This document shows positions 56,057-64,000 of a stretch of 64,000 bases of DNA, one piece after another. The translations under genes and the position numbers were made by a program. The notes beneath the pieces were generated by a model that saw nothing but the letters and a program-made list of their open reading frames with translations, was not told the DNA's origin and made no database searches. Source of the DNA: Agaribacillus aureus (GTDB lineage: Bacteria > Bacteroidota > Bacteroidia > Cytophagales > Cyclobacteriaceae); assembly GCA_030442055.1 (NCBI GenBank), contig JAUJEB010000001.1, positions 2,914,001-2,978,000 of the forward strand, written 5' to 3'. Position 1 is the stretch's first letter. Every line of letters begins with the position of its first letter.

Positions 56057-57592
56057 ATGAAGACATCATTACTTACATTTCTTCTCATTTATACTACGCT
56101 TATTTCTTGTATGAGCCAGAATACAGTGGATATAAGAAAATTTGGTGCGGTTGGAGACGCAAGAACACTCAATACGGAATCTATTCAAGCTGCTATTGAT
56201 CAAGTAGCTGCTTCTGGCGGAGGGAGCGTTATTATTCCCAAGGGCAATTTTGTAACAGGAAGCATAATGCTTAAAGATGACGTAGAATTGAAATTAGAAG
56301 AAGGCGCTGTCCTGTTAGGTAGCACGGATTTCAATCACTACAAACAGGGGAGTCATTGGTATGCGCTAGTTCTTTCCCTGGATGCCAAAAATGTGCGCAT
56401 TTCCGGAGAAGGTGTTATTGATGGACAAGCATTGGATTTAGTCGATGATGTCATGACAAAGCTCACACGTGGAGAAATTGAAGCATCCCAATACAGGCGC
56501 AACCGTCCCAATGAAGCTGTTCGTCCGCAGCTAATTGAATTTACCAATGTTTCCAATGTAACTATTCAGGATGTCACCTTACGAAATGCATCAGGATGGA
56601 CGCAAACGTACATCAATTGTGATTCTCTATTGCTGAAAGGAGTCAAAGTAAGATGTACCAAATATTGGAACAATGACGGTTTGGATCTCGTTGACTGCAC
56701 TAACGTCGTTGTTGAAGATTGTGATATCATTAGCGAAGACGATGGGATATGTTTGAAATCTCATGACAGTTCACGCATCTGTGAAAATATTGTGATCAGA
56801 AATTGCAAAGTCAGCTCAGGTTCAAGTGCTTTTAAGTTAGGGACAGCTTCTCATGGAGGTTTTAAAAATATAAGGGTTGATAACCTTTATATATATGATA
56901 CCTTTCGTTCTGCCATTGCACTAATGGTCGTAGATGGCGGTTACATGAAAGATGTAGAAATATCTAATGTCACGGTCAAAAACTCTTCCGGCTCATTTTT
57001 TATCGATATTGGTCATCGTAATCAGAAAGCTGACATCGGTACAATTGAAAATATTCGTCTGAACAATATCGATATGGAAGTCAATTTAGATGGGAAAAAC
57101 ATAAATTATCACCGCCCGAATTTTCATTTTCCTCCTCGAGGAGAGAGGCCTGCTCCACACAATCCCTATCCTTCAACAATATCCGGATTACCGGGTCATC
57201 CGATCAAAAATATAAGCTTTACAGATGTTACGGTCAAATATTTCGGTGGAGGGAAAAAACAAGTAGCACATATCTCTACCGATTCATTGTTTCAGGTGCC
57301 TTATAATGAAAAAAAATATCCTGAGTTTCACATGTTCGGTGAATTGCCTGCTTCAGCTTTTTTTGTTAGAAATGTAGAAGGAATACAATTCAAAAATTTG
57401 AATATAACCTACTTGGAACCAGACTACAGGCCTGCATTTATTTTCGATAAGGTAAGAGACTTAACCATCAATGAACTTGCTGTTACAAACATAGAGAATC
57501 TTCCTTTGGTTGTTTTGAACGAGGTTCAGGGCGAGAAGATCAAGAATATAAAAGCTTCTTTAAAGGGCGATATAATAAAAAAGCAAAATTGA
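56057..57592 (+). CDS. GH28-like right-handed beta-helix glycosidase (locus 4)
   Basis: 511 residues from the ATG at 56057, which gives a proper signal (KTSLLTFLLIYTTLISC, possible lipobox Cys18); a TTG 48 bp upstream is less likely. The polygalacturonase-type beta-helix has an N-terminal pectate-lyase-3-like part (FGAVGDARTLNTESIQAAID). Of the four GH28 motifs, N-x-D (N205, D207) and the DD pair (D228-D229) are present. The GHG histidine motif reads GSS (255-257) and the R-x-K motif lacks its Lys (FRSAI, R284). It is therefore a diverged member whose substrate may not be plain polygalacturonate. It is secreted or surface-attached, and the next gene starts 2 bp later. Confidence 0.82.
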   Translation: MKTSLLTFLLIYTTLISCMSQNTVDIRKFGAVGDARTLNTESIQAAIDQVAASGGGSVIIPKGNFVTGSIMLKDDVELKLEEGAVLLGSTDFNHYKQGSHWYALVLSLDAKNVRISGEGVIDGQALDLVDDVMTKLTRGEIEASQYRRNRPNEAVRPQLIEFTNVSNVTIQDVTLRNASGWTQTYINCDSLLLKGVKVRCTKYWNNDGLDLVDCTNVVVEDCDIISEDDGICLKSHDSSRICENIVIRNCKVSSGSSAFKLGTASHGGFKNIRVDNLYIYDTFRSAIALMVVDGGYMKDVEISNVTVKNSSGSFFIDIGHRNQKADIGTIENIRLNNIDMEVNLDGKNINYHRPNFHFPPRGERPAPHNPYPSTISGLPGHPIKNISFTDVTVKYFGGGKKQVAHISTDSLFQVPYNEKKYPEFHMFGELPASAFFVRNVEGIQFKNLNITYLEPDYRPAFIFDKVRDLTINELAVTNIENLPLVVLNEVQGEKIKNIKASLKGDIIKKQN

Positions 57593-57594
57593 TC

Positions 57595-58554
57595 ATGTTC
57601 CATCCGTTCACAATAAAATCGAATGCCAGGAACAGAATAGATATGGCTTTCAAAGGGCTAGTAGAAAAAAGCAGGAGTGTATGGGTTATATTTCTGGCTT
57701 TATTCTTCATATCTTGTAGTTCTAAAACATCAGAATCCGGAAATAATAGAGAAGATGGAGTTGGCTCCGGCGATAGTCCCAGATCTTTATTCAATGGAAA
57801 AGACCTGAGCGGCTGGTATTCCTATCTCAGAGCTCCTGAGCCCACTTCCATGGTAGAGGGTTTGAAAAAGGAGGGAGACCGGTATGTTGAACCCATTGGG
57901 CTGAATAGTGACCTTCTTAATGTATTCAGCGTGGTACAAGAAGATGGCCAGCCTGTGATTCGCATCAGTGGTGAAGTTCTCGGAGTTCTGATCACGGAGC
58001 AAGAATTCGAAAATTTTCATTTGAGTCTGGAATTCAAATGGGGAGAGAAAAAATACCCTCCCAGAGAGGACAAAAAAAGAGATAGTGGTGTGATGTACTA
58101 CGCTGTTGGCAAAGAAGGTGCAAAGGCTGGTGCCTGGATGCGTTCCATAGAGCTTCAAGTGCAAGAGGGAGATACAGGGGATATGTGGTGTATCGATTCC
58201 ACATCAACTCGGGTCAGAACTATTAAGGTGGATGGAGAAGAAAGCTTTCGGTACGATCCAAAAGCTCCATTTCACGTTCTAAACATGAGAGGTAACAGGT
58301 ATTGTCAAAAATCCGGGGATTTTGAAAAAGAATACGGAGAATGGAACCGTCTGGATATCTATGCCTATGGCCGAGAGAGCATTCATGTAGTGAATGATCA
58401 AAAAAATATGCATCTTACGGACATTGGTCAGATCGTCAATGGAGAAATCGAGCCTCTCACCAAAGGAAAGATTCAACTTCAGTCCGAAGGGGCAGAAATT
58501 TTCTACCGGGATATTACCATTCGACCAATACACGCATTACCACATTTTAAATGA
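57595..58554 (+). CDS. DUF1080 lipoprotein (3-keto-glycoside hydrolase-like; locus 4)
   Basis: 319 residues from the ATG at 57595; Met at 57643 is an alternative giving a tighter signal before the lipobox (ALFFISC). The DUF1080 domain begins SLFNGKDLSGWYSYL and carries the long-form insert (RAPEPTS, NVFSVVQEDGQPVIRISGE). DSGVMYYAVG, SIELQVQEGDTGD and the terminal GKIQLQSEGAEIFYRDITI motif follow. Role by family: periplasmic hydrolysis of keto-glycosides or binding of glycan. It is translationally coupled on both sides, 2 bp after the GH28-like gene and overlapping GH92 by 4 bp. Confidence 0.85.
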   Translation: MFHPFTIKSNARNRIDMAFKGLVEKSRSVWVIFLALFFISCSSKTSESGNNREDGVGSGDSPRSLFNGKDLSGWYSYLRAPEPTSMVEGLKKEGDRYVEPIGLNSDLLNVFSVVQEDGQPVIRISGEVLGVLITEQEFENFHLSLEFKWGEKKYPPREDKKRDSGVMYYAVGKEGAKAGAWMRSIELQVQEGDTGDMWCIDSTSTRVRTIKVDGEESFRYDPKAPFHVLNMRGNRYCQKSGDFEKEYGEWNRLDIYAYGRESIHVVNDQKNMHLTDIGQIVNGEIEPLTKGKIQLQSEGAEIFYRDITIRPIHALPHFK

Positions 58555-60860
58555 AAATAAAAGAGATGAATATTTTTGGCAGATGTCCGAAGTTAAAGAT
58601 CCAAATAACTTTAATGGTCTCCATTTTACCGCTGTTAACTAATTGTCAACATCATGAAAAGACCACAAAAAAAATGGATTATGTCCATATGGTCTATCCG
58701 TTGCTGGATACGGAGAACTCACGATGGTTTTTCTTTTCATCAGCATGCAGGCCATTTGGGATGGTTAATCTGAGTCCTGATACGGAAGTAGACGGTGCTT
58801 GGGGAAGCGGTTACCGCTACAATATTGATACGATTAAGGGATTCAGCCATATTCATGCCTGGCAGCTTTCCGGATTGTCAGTGATGCCGTTGGCATTGGA
58901 TAGACTTTCCGAAGGGGATATTTACGACTACTATTATTCTTCTTTTGATCATGAAAGGGAAAATGTATCACCCGGCTATCATCAGTTGTACCTGGATCGA
59001 TATGATATCAATGTAGAACTGACCAGCACAAAAAGGGTAGGTTTTCATAAGTACAGTTTTGAAACAACAAAACCTGCTATCCTTATCAATTTAAATGGTC
59101 AATTAGGTCCATCAAAAATTGTCGATGGTTCTATAAAGCAAGTCGAAGCTCGTGTGCTGGAAGGCAAATTGACCAATGCGCCTACCCGTCGGAGGCCTAA
59201 GCCCACCTCTATTTTTTTCAGGGTTGAACTGGATACAGATATTGAGGCTTTTACAGTTTCTCAAAACCTTGGAAAATGCCTTTTGGAGTTACCATCCAGC
59301 TCACGTGATGTCAAGATGAAAGTAGCTATTTCTTACACCTCAACGGAAAACGCTGCATTCAACCTCAATCATGAACTCCCCCATTGGGATTTTGAAAAGG
59401 TGGTTCAGGAATCAAAAGATGAATGGAATTCCTACCTAAGCAGGATAAAAGTAGAGGGTGGCACTCATGAGGAACAGCGCAGGTTTTATACGGATTTGTG
59501 GCATGCCCTGCAGGGCAGACGGATCATTAACGATGCTAACGGAGCCTATCCGGACAACACTGGCGAAACCTTCAGGATCGGGCAATTGCCACTCACAGAA
59601 GATGGCAAACCAAATTTTAATCATTACAATTCGGATTCCTTTTGGGGCGCCCAGTGGACCATCAACACACTTTGGCAATTGGTATACCCGGAGATAGCGG
59701 AAGAATTCTGCAATTCTCTTGTTCAATACTATAAAGACGGAGGTACCATTCCCAGGGGCCCGTCGGGTGGCAACTATACTTATGTCATGACAGGATCATC
59801 TGCAACCCCCTTTCTGGTATCTGCATGGCTCAAAGGGATCACTGGATTTGATATAAACAAAGCCTACGAAGGACTGAAGAAAGGACATATGCCCGGGGGT
59901 ATTATGTCGAAGGCAGGATACGAACACCGCTCAACAACCGGAGGAGGTTTGGAATATTATATAGAAAAAGGATACGTGCCCTATCCCTTACCAGAGGGTA
60001 ATGGCTTTGGATATCATCAGGATGGTGGTGGCATGACCATGGAATACGCCTTTCAGGATTGGACCTTAGCGCAATTGGCTAAACACTTAGACAAACAAGA
60101 GGATTACGAGTACTTTCATAAAAGATCAGATAATTACAAGAATATATTTGATACGAGTATCGGTTGGATCAGGCCTAAAGATGAAAATGGAGAATGGAAA
60201 ACCCCTTATGATCCTTTTGAATACAGGAAAGGATTTGTGGAGTCTAATGGTGCCCAGATGACCTGGTTTGTGCCACATGATCTGCATGGATTGGCTGAGT
60301 TGATGGGTGGCAAAGAAGCGGCTGTTGAAAAGCTGAATGAATCTTTTCAAATCGCTCAAAAACAAGGTTTTACCTCAGGGAAATCACACGATAAAGAAGA
60401 GGATGCGAGGAATCGGCGAACCCCTATTAACTATGGAAATCAGCCATCGATGCAAACAGCCTTTATTTTCAACAGGCTTGGACACCCGGATCTGACTCGA
60501 TACTGGGTAAAGCAGGTAATTGACAGTGTTTACACGGGCCTTTCAACACAGGAAGGTTTCAATGGAGATGAAGACCAGGGGCTGATGGGCAGCCTGTCCG
60601 TTTTGATGAAGCTGGGCCTGTTTCAAATGACCGGGGCAGAAGATGATCCCATTTATGACATAACTGTACCCGAATTTGATCAGATCAAAATAAAGTTAAA
60701 CAAGGACTATTATGCGGCTGATGAAATTGTGATTCAAAATAAGGTAGACCCATCAAACGTAAAATTTAAAGTCAGTCTTAATAATGTGGCTGTCGATAAA
60801 ATGCAGATTGGTCATTCGGAACTTGTGAAGGGAGGGCAATTGATTTTTGAGAATGAATGA
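58551..60860 (+). CDS. GH92 family glycosidase (alpha-mannosidase-type) lipoprotein (locus 4)
   Basis: 769 residues with lipobox LPLLTNC. The GH92 N-terminal beta-domain (VYPLLDTENSRWFFFSSACRPFGMVNLSPDT; GFSHIHAWQLSG) is followed by the (alpha/alpha)6 catalytic domain. The putative acid Glu564 lies in the EGN-type motif ESNGAQMTWFVPHD, and the base region is GDEDQG (Asp673, Asp675). The family's GNEPS motif reads GNQPS (Gln631). GH92 enzymes are calcium-dependent exo-alpha-mannosidases, mainly alpha-1,2; given the Glu-to-Gln change and the pectin-like neighbours, the actual linkage is uncertain. The start overlaps the DUF1080 stop (ATGA). Confidence 0.9.
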   Translation: MKIKEMNIFGRCPKLKIQITLMVSILPLLTNCQHHEKTTKKMDYVHMVYPLLDTENSRWFFFSSACRPFGMVNLSPDTEVDGAWGSGYRYNIDTIKGFSHIHAWQLSGLSVMPLALDRLSEGDIYDYYYSSFDHERENVSPGYHQLYLDRYDINVELTSTKRVGFHKYSFETTKPAILINLNGQLGPSKIVDGSIKQVEARVLEGKLTNAPTRRRPKPTSIFFRVELDTDIEAFTVSQNLGKCLLELPSSSRDVKMKVAISYTSTENAAFNLNHELPHWDFEKVVQESKDEWNSYLSRIKVEGGTHEEQRRFYTDLWHALQGRRIINDANGAYPDNTGETFRIGQLPLTEDGKPNFNHYNSDSFWGAQWTINTLWQLVYPEIAEEFCNSLVQYYKDGGTIPRGPSGGNYTYVMTGSSATPFLVSAWLKGITGFDINKAYEGLKKGHMPGGIMSKAGYEHRSTTGGGLEYYIEKGYVPYPLPEGNGFGYHQDGGGMTMEYAFQDWTLAQLAKHLDKQEDYEYFHKRSDNYKNIFDTSIGWIRPKDENGEWKTPYDPFEYRKGFVESNGAQMTWFVPHDLHGLAELMGGKEAAVEKLNESFQIAQKQGFTSGKSHDKEEDARNRRTPINYGNQPSMQTAFIFNRLGHPDLTRYWVKQVIDSVYTGLSTQEGFNGDEDQGLMGSLSVLMKLGLFQMTGAEDDPIYDITVPEFDQIKIKLNKDYYAADEIVIQNKVDPSNVKFKVSLNNVAVDKMQIGHSELVKGGQLIFENE

Positions 60861-61024
60861 TTAGATTCAGTGAAGGGAAATACGCAAGAAACTATTTATG
60901 CTTTGTTTAGTTGTCATCCTATGTTTGCAAAGAATGAATCAGTTAAATGTTTAACCTCGAAAAGGAAAGAGAAAGGTTAAGACTGTTGCTCATCATTTGT
61001 CAGAAAGAATTACGTCTAATTTAG

Positions 61025-61375
61025 GTGGGACCAAGACCGCCGGCCTTATTCTTTATGTCGTGCGCTTCTAACACATCACACGCCTACAAAGCGAGTGCTG
61101 ATGAAGTTGAGTCTAAAGATGGTCTCAGGTCATTATTCAATGGAAAGGATTTAAGTGGCTGGTACACCTATCTAAGGCCACCTGAACCCACATCAGAAGT
61201 AGATGGGTTAAAGGACCGTAAATATGTTAAACATATTGGTTTAAACGAAGATCCTCTTAATATATTCACTGTTGTACAGGAGGATGGATCGCCAGCCATT
61301 CGCATCTCAGGTGAAGTACCTGGTGTCTTGATTACCAAGGAAGAGTATGAAAACTTGAATTCAATGATTAACTAA
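61025..61375 (+). pseudogene. Truncated copy of the locus 4 DUF1080 gene
   Basis: The 116 codons, opening only with a GTG, match the first third of the protein at 57595-58554: ALFFMSC lipobox, SLFNGKDLSGWYTYL, PPEPTS, NIFTVVQEDGSPAIRISGE, GVLITKEEYEN. After that a small deletion and frame change end the frame at LNSMIN, and the remaining two thirds of the domain are missing. The start of the signal peptide is also lost. It looks like a decaying duplicate left between loci 4 and 5. Confidence 0.75.
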
Positions 61376-61975
61376 CCGTTCAAAACAAATTGACCTTTAG
61401 AAATCATTAAAACATCATAATTCATTATTCCCTAATTTGGGACTCGGTATTATGGAAATCAAGTGGAATGTGTAGCCATGAGCATTGTCTCACCTGGTTT
61501 TATATGATATTCTCTGTTGGGAGGACTTCAAACCTATCTTTGTTTCAATGATTTTTAATTATATTCCCCATCCTGGCAATTAAATTTGGGCAAACAAAGC
61601 ATAAAACCCTATATTGTTAGGCGCAACAAGACTAATACTGAGAATAGAGACTTCAATAGCATATTTTAGAAAGACTACCGGGTGCTTTTGGCGTTCCTTC
61701 AGGGAATTCACAGGCCAACTTCCCGCCACCCATAAAATGGAAATGATCAAAGATTTTTGCCATTGAAAGTAGTAGAGACAAAATTGTATCGGAATTCCTA
61801 CTCATTTAAAACTGAAATAAGGCACAACTAAAAATGAGTGAAAGAATAAATGAACTGGTGGAAATATAAAATGAGTTGTAGCTAGCGAAAGACATAAGCG
61901 ATAATGAATTTAATGATAGGCAATGATTGCTTCAAAAATTGAAGAATCATTTTGAATCAAATTTGAGTTTGCCAT
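61376..61975. other. Intergenic region before locus 5, with decayed sequence
   Basis: 600 bp with no intact gene. From 61834 to the sigma start one frame reads MSERINELVEI, then, across three stops, LAKDISDNEFNDRQ and LLQKLKNHFESNLSLPYG. This is helical-looking and may be a dead small gene. The minus strand has a 36-codon frame near 61656-61763 without recognisable similarity. The sigma promoter is presumably in the last 100 bp; I could not place it. Confidence 0.5.
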
Positions 61976-62509
61976 ATGGCGGAGGATTATAAAAATAAAT
62001 TACTTATTCTTTACCGCGATCACTACCGTACGTTATTTAATTATGGTCTAAAAATAATTAAGGACAAGGAAGTCGTCAGGGATTGTATCCAGGACGGTTT
62101 CTATAATTTGTGGACTGACCCCTCTAAACTTGAAAATGTAGTAGTCATCAAGAGTTACTTGATAGGTATTCTAAGAAATCTGATTCTGAAACATATTGCT
62201 TCCAACGGAAAAACAGACGGGTTAAAGGACTTTAACACCTTCGAAATATCGATCGAAGATACATTGATCGACAATGAAAATAAGGAGGCTACCAGCCAAC
62301 AGCTACAACGAGCTATTTCCAACCTGACGCCAAAACAAAAGGAAATTATCTATCTCCGGTTTTACGAAGGCCTGTCTTATGAAGAAATAGAAAAAATCAC
62401 CAACACCAATTATCAGTCGGTACGCAACCTTTTGTCAAAGGCTATTAAGAATCTAAGAAAGTACATTTTGAATTTTATTTTATTCTTTCAAATTTTTTTG
62501 ATTTTGTAG
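61976..62509 (+). CDS. FecI-type ECF RNA polymerase sigma factor (locus 5)
   Basis: 177 residues. Region 2 (LYRDHYRTLFNYGLKII, VRDCIQDGFYNLWTDP) is near 12-60. Region 4 (LTPKQKEIIYLRFYEGLSYEEIEKITNTNYQSVRNLLSKA) is near 112-160. A hydrophobic C-terminal tail (FILFFQIFLIL) is unusual for a soluble sigma factor. It should control the locus 5 susC that starts at 63732. Confidence 0.92.
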   Translation: MAEDYKNKLLILYRDHYRTLFNYGLKIIKDKEVVRDCIQDGFYNLWTDPSKLENVVVIKSYLIGILRNLILKHIASNGKTDGLKDFNTFEISIEDTLIDNENKEATSQQLQRAISNLTPKQKEIIYLRFYEGLSYEEIEKITNTNYQSVRNLLSKAIKNLRKYILNFILFFQIFLIL

Positions 62510-62563
62510 AGTACAAAACCAATTCTAAAAGAACTACTTATTACAACCCCCGATTAAGAAATT

Positions 62564-63568
62564 ATGGAGAGTAGTAAGTCTATTTTAGAAGAGTTAGTCC
62601 TGAATGAATCATTTCAGGACTATGTGATGCACAATAAGAATAAAACCGAATGGCAAGACTGGGTAGCGCAAAACCCAGACAAAAAGGATCAATTTGAAAA
62701 TGCGAAATCAATTATCAGGTCTTTAAGAATCAAGGAACAGGCCGTACCGGAATCTGAGATTGACAATGAAATAACCAAATTTGAGCAAAGGATCGAATAT
62801 TCAAAACAAAGCGGTTCTGTCAACGTGCTGCCTTTGTGGAAAATATTGTCAAGAATCGCAGCGATTTTGATTTTAGTGGGATCCATCACGCTCATTTATT
62901 ACAATGTTCCCAAAGAGCCACCCCCTGTATCCCAGGTTGATATGGTCACAAAGGAAACTCCGCTAGGAGCCAAGTTACAAATCAAATTGCCAGATGGGAC
63001 GAAAGTGAAGCTAAATGCCGGAAGCGTTTTAAAATATCCTTCTGTTTTTTCCAATGATTCAAGGGCTGTTGAATTAGTCGGAGAAGCTTTTTTTGAAGTG
63101 GTAACAGATCGATCAAGGCCATTTATAGTAAGCACACCTTATCTGCAAACCAGGGTTTTAGGAACTTCATTTACTATAAAATCTTTCACAAGCGAAATCT
63201 CGAAAGTATCATTAATGGAAGGAAGTATCAGGGTCTCAGCCGATGGATCAGATCAACTGTTGGAACCTGGAGAACAGGTTATACTGAAAAACAAATCAAT
63301 GGTAGTTCAACCATATGATTATAATGAGGAATTTGGATGGCGAGACGGCATCCTCAATTTTAAAGATGACAATGCCGAAAAGGTTTTCAACAAACTTAAG
63401 CTATGGTATGGCGTAGATTTTGATTTTGGGGAGCAAAAAATCCCTGTATTAAAATACTCAGGATATTATAAAAATGAGGATTTGGAAACTGTACTCGAGG
63501 GCCTTAGCTACTCTTTGAAATTTGATTACGAAATAAGTGATCGCACCATAAAAATAATGTTTAACTAA
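62564..63568 (+). CDS. FecR-family anti-sigma factor (locus 5)
   Basis: 334 residues. The N-terminal cytoplasmic region (LVLNESFQDYVMHNKNKTEWQDW) is followed by a transmembrane helix at about 96-114, the FecR domain (TPLGAKLQIKLPDGTKVKLN, LVGEAFFEVVTDRSRPF, TRVLGTSFTI) and DUF4974 (LKLWYGVDFDF to the end). It starts 54 bp after the sigma gene and should hold it inactive until SusC signals. Confidence 0.93.
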   Translation: MESSKSILEELVLNESFQDYVMHNKNKTEWQDWVAQNPDKKDQFENAKSIIRSLRIKEQAVPESEIDNEITKFEQRIEYSKQSGSVNVLPLWKILSRIAAILILVGSITLIYYNVPKEPPPVSQVDMVTKETPLGAKLQIKLPDGTKVKLNAGSVLKYPSVFSNDSRAVELVGEAFFEVVTDRSRPFIVSTPYLQTRVLGTSFTIKSFTSEISKVSLMEGSIRVSADGSDQLLEPGEQVILKNKSMVVQPYDYNEEFGWRDGILNFKDDNAEKVFNKLKLWYGVDFDFGEQKIPVLKYSGYYKNEDLETVLEGLSYSLKFDYEISDRTIKIMFN

Positions 63569-63596
63569 AAATATGTAAGCCTATAAATTTAACATT

Positions 63597-63718
63597 ACAA
63601 AAAATGAAGGTGGTACTGCCAGGCAATACCACCCTTGAGGATAAGTATTTATTGAAAATTTGACAGTCTTCGAAATACATTATCCAATTGAGTTTTAATA
63701 AATCTTAGAATTACTAAA
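63597..63718 (-). ncRNA. Candidate cis-antisense RNA over susC leader (locus 5)
   Basis: On the minus strand TAAATTTG (63732-63725) perfectly matches TAnnTTTG and its first base pairs with the A of the susC ATG. The hairpin at 63609-63633 (GGTGGTA / TACCACC plus inner pairs) is followed in the minus direction by TTCATTTTTTG. The sense direction has no U-tract. Predicted RNA is about 120 nt. No clear -33 TTG is visible at 17-23 bp. Confidence 0.5.
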
Positions 63719-63731
63719 ACATATCAAATTT

Positions 63732-64000
63732 ATGAAAAATAAAACTACACAGCTAGTAATATATGTAATGAAGTTGTCCGTTTACGTTTTTATTGCCCAG
63801 GTTTTAGCACTGAATTTCCTGTTTGCTGCGGAAACAAATGGCCAAAAATCCAAGAGCGTCAGGGAAACAGTTATTTCTGTCAATATTAAAAACTCCACGC
63901 TCAAAAATATTTTCAATCAATTGGAGGCCATATCCGACTACCATTTTAATTATGAACAGGTGGATATCAGGACAAACAAAAGAATTGATCTGAACTATGA
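63732..64000 (+). CDS. SusC/RagA TonB-dependent transporter, N-terminal part (locus 5, cut by window end)
   Basis: The first 89 codons are open to the window edge. They encode a signal peptide (MKNKTTQLVIYVMKLSVYVF, continuing to ETNGQ near residue 38) and the start of an STN domain (ISVNIKNSTLKNIFNQLEAI, then SDYHFNYE). This matches the opening of the four complete SusC proteins here residue pattern by residue pattern, and follows sigma and fecR as in the other loci. The CarboxypepD_reg, plug and barrel lie beyond the window. Confidence 0.88.
   Translation, partial: MKNKTTQLVIYVMKLSVYVFIAQVLALNFLFAAETNGQKSKSVRETVISVNIKNSTLKNIFNQLEAISDYHFNYEQVDIRTNKRIDLNY

Noticed and set aside
61656-61763. 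36-codon minus-strand frame starting MAKIFDHFHFMGGGK
   Set aside because: Too short, and no similarity I recognise; could be chance.

Overview
The window is a piece of a Bacteroidota chromosome, most likely a cytophagalean-type environmental bacterium. Evidence: five SusC/SusD-type outer-membrane uptake loci, each with its own FecI-type ECF sigma factor and FecR-type anti-sigma factor; lipoprotein signal peptides; A-rich start-codon contexts with little Shine-Dalgarno; and TAnnTTTG-type promoter boxes. I see no rRNA, tRNA, CRISPR or phage genes. One short inverted-repeat element looks like a non-autonomous mobile element.

Layout. (a) 1-8.1 kb: a soluble five-PAS chemotaxis receptor (minus), a 1.6 kb gene-poor stretch, a DUF1080 hydrolase, a small unknown protein, then pirin, an AraC regulator and a divergent CHMI-type isomerase. 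(b) 8.1-18.8 kb (minus): uptake locus 1, read as sigma, fecR, susC, susD, UnbV/VCBS lipoprotein. (c) 19.1-31.2 kb (minus): uptake locus 2 with the same order, plus a Gfo/Idh/MocA oxidoreductase at the end. (d) 31.5-32.8 kb: an exported alpha/beta-hydrolase. (e) 33.1-40.7 kb (minus): a compact tryptophan/kynurenine degradation operon: iclR, kynA (TDO), aminomuconate-semialdehyde dehydrogenase, ACMSD, kynU, kmo, RidA-type 2-aminomuconate deaminase. It lacks a formamidase and 3-hydroxyanthranilate dioxygenase. (f) 41.1-48.4 kb (minus): uptake locus 3, with no downstream enzyme and a 158-bp inverted-repeat element at its 3' end. (g) 48.8-60.9 kb (plus): uptake locus 4, a glycan locus with GH28-like, DUF1080 and GH92 enzymes. 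A frameshifted TRAP-permease fossil lies between loci 3 and 4. (h) 61.0-64.0 kb (plus): a truncated DUF1080 copy, then locus 5 (sigma, fecR, start of susC), cut by the window edge.

How it works together (family knowledge plus inference): each SusC carries an N-terminal STN signalling domain. Substrate binding at the outer membrane should be relayed to the FecR in the inner membrane, releasing the cognate ECF sigma to transcribe susCD and downstream enzymes. The kynurenine operon would turn tryptophan into central metabolites under IclR control.

Most interesting signal: in four of the five loci the short fecR-susC gap holds a stable hairpin whose U-tract lies on the strand opposite to susC. 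In three of these a perfect TAnnTTTG promoter box on that same opposite strand ends exactly on the A of the susC start codon (CAAAnnT-ATG in the sense direction); the fourth is one base off. This predicts a family of roughly 100-135 nt cis-antisense RNAs covering each susC leader, like the DonS-type PUL antisense RNAs known in Bacteroides, but apparently encoded here by a fixed start-codon box.
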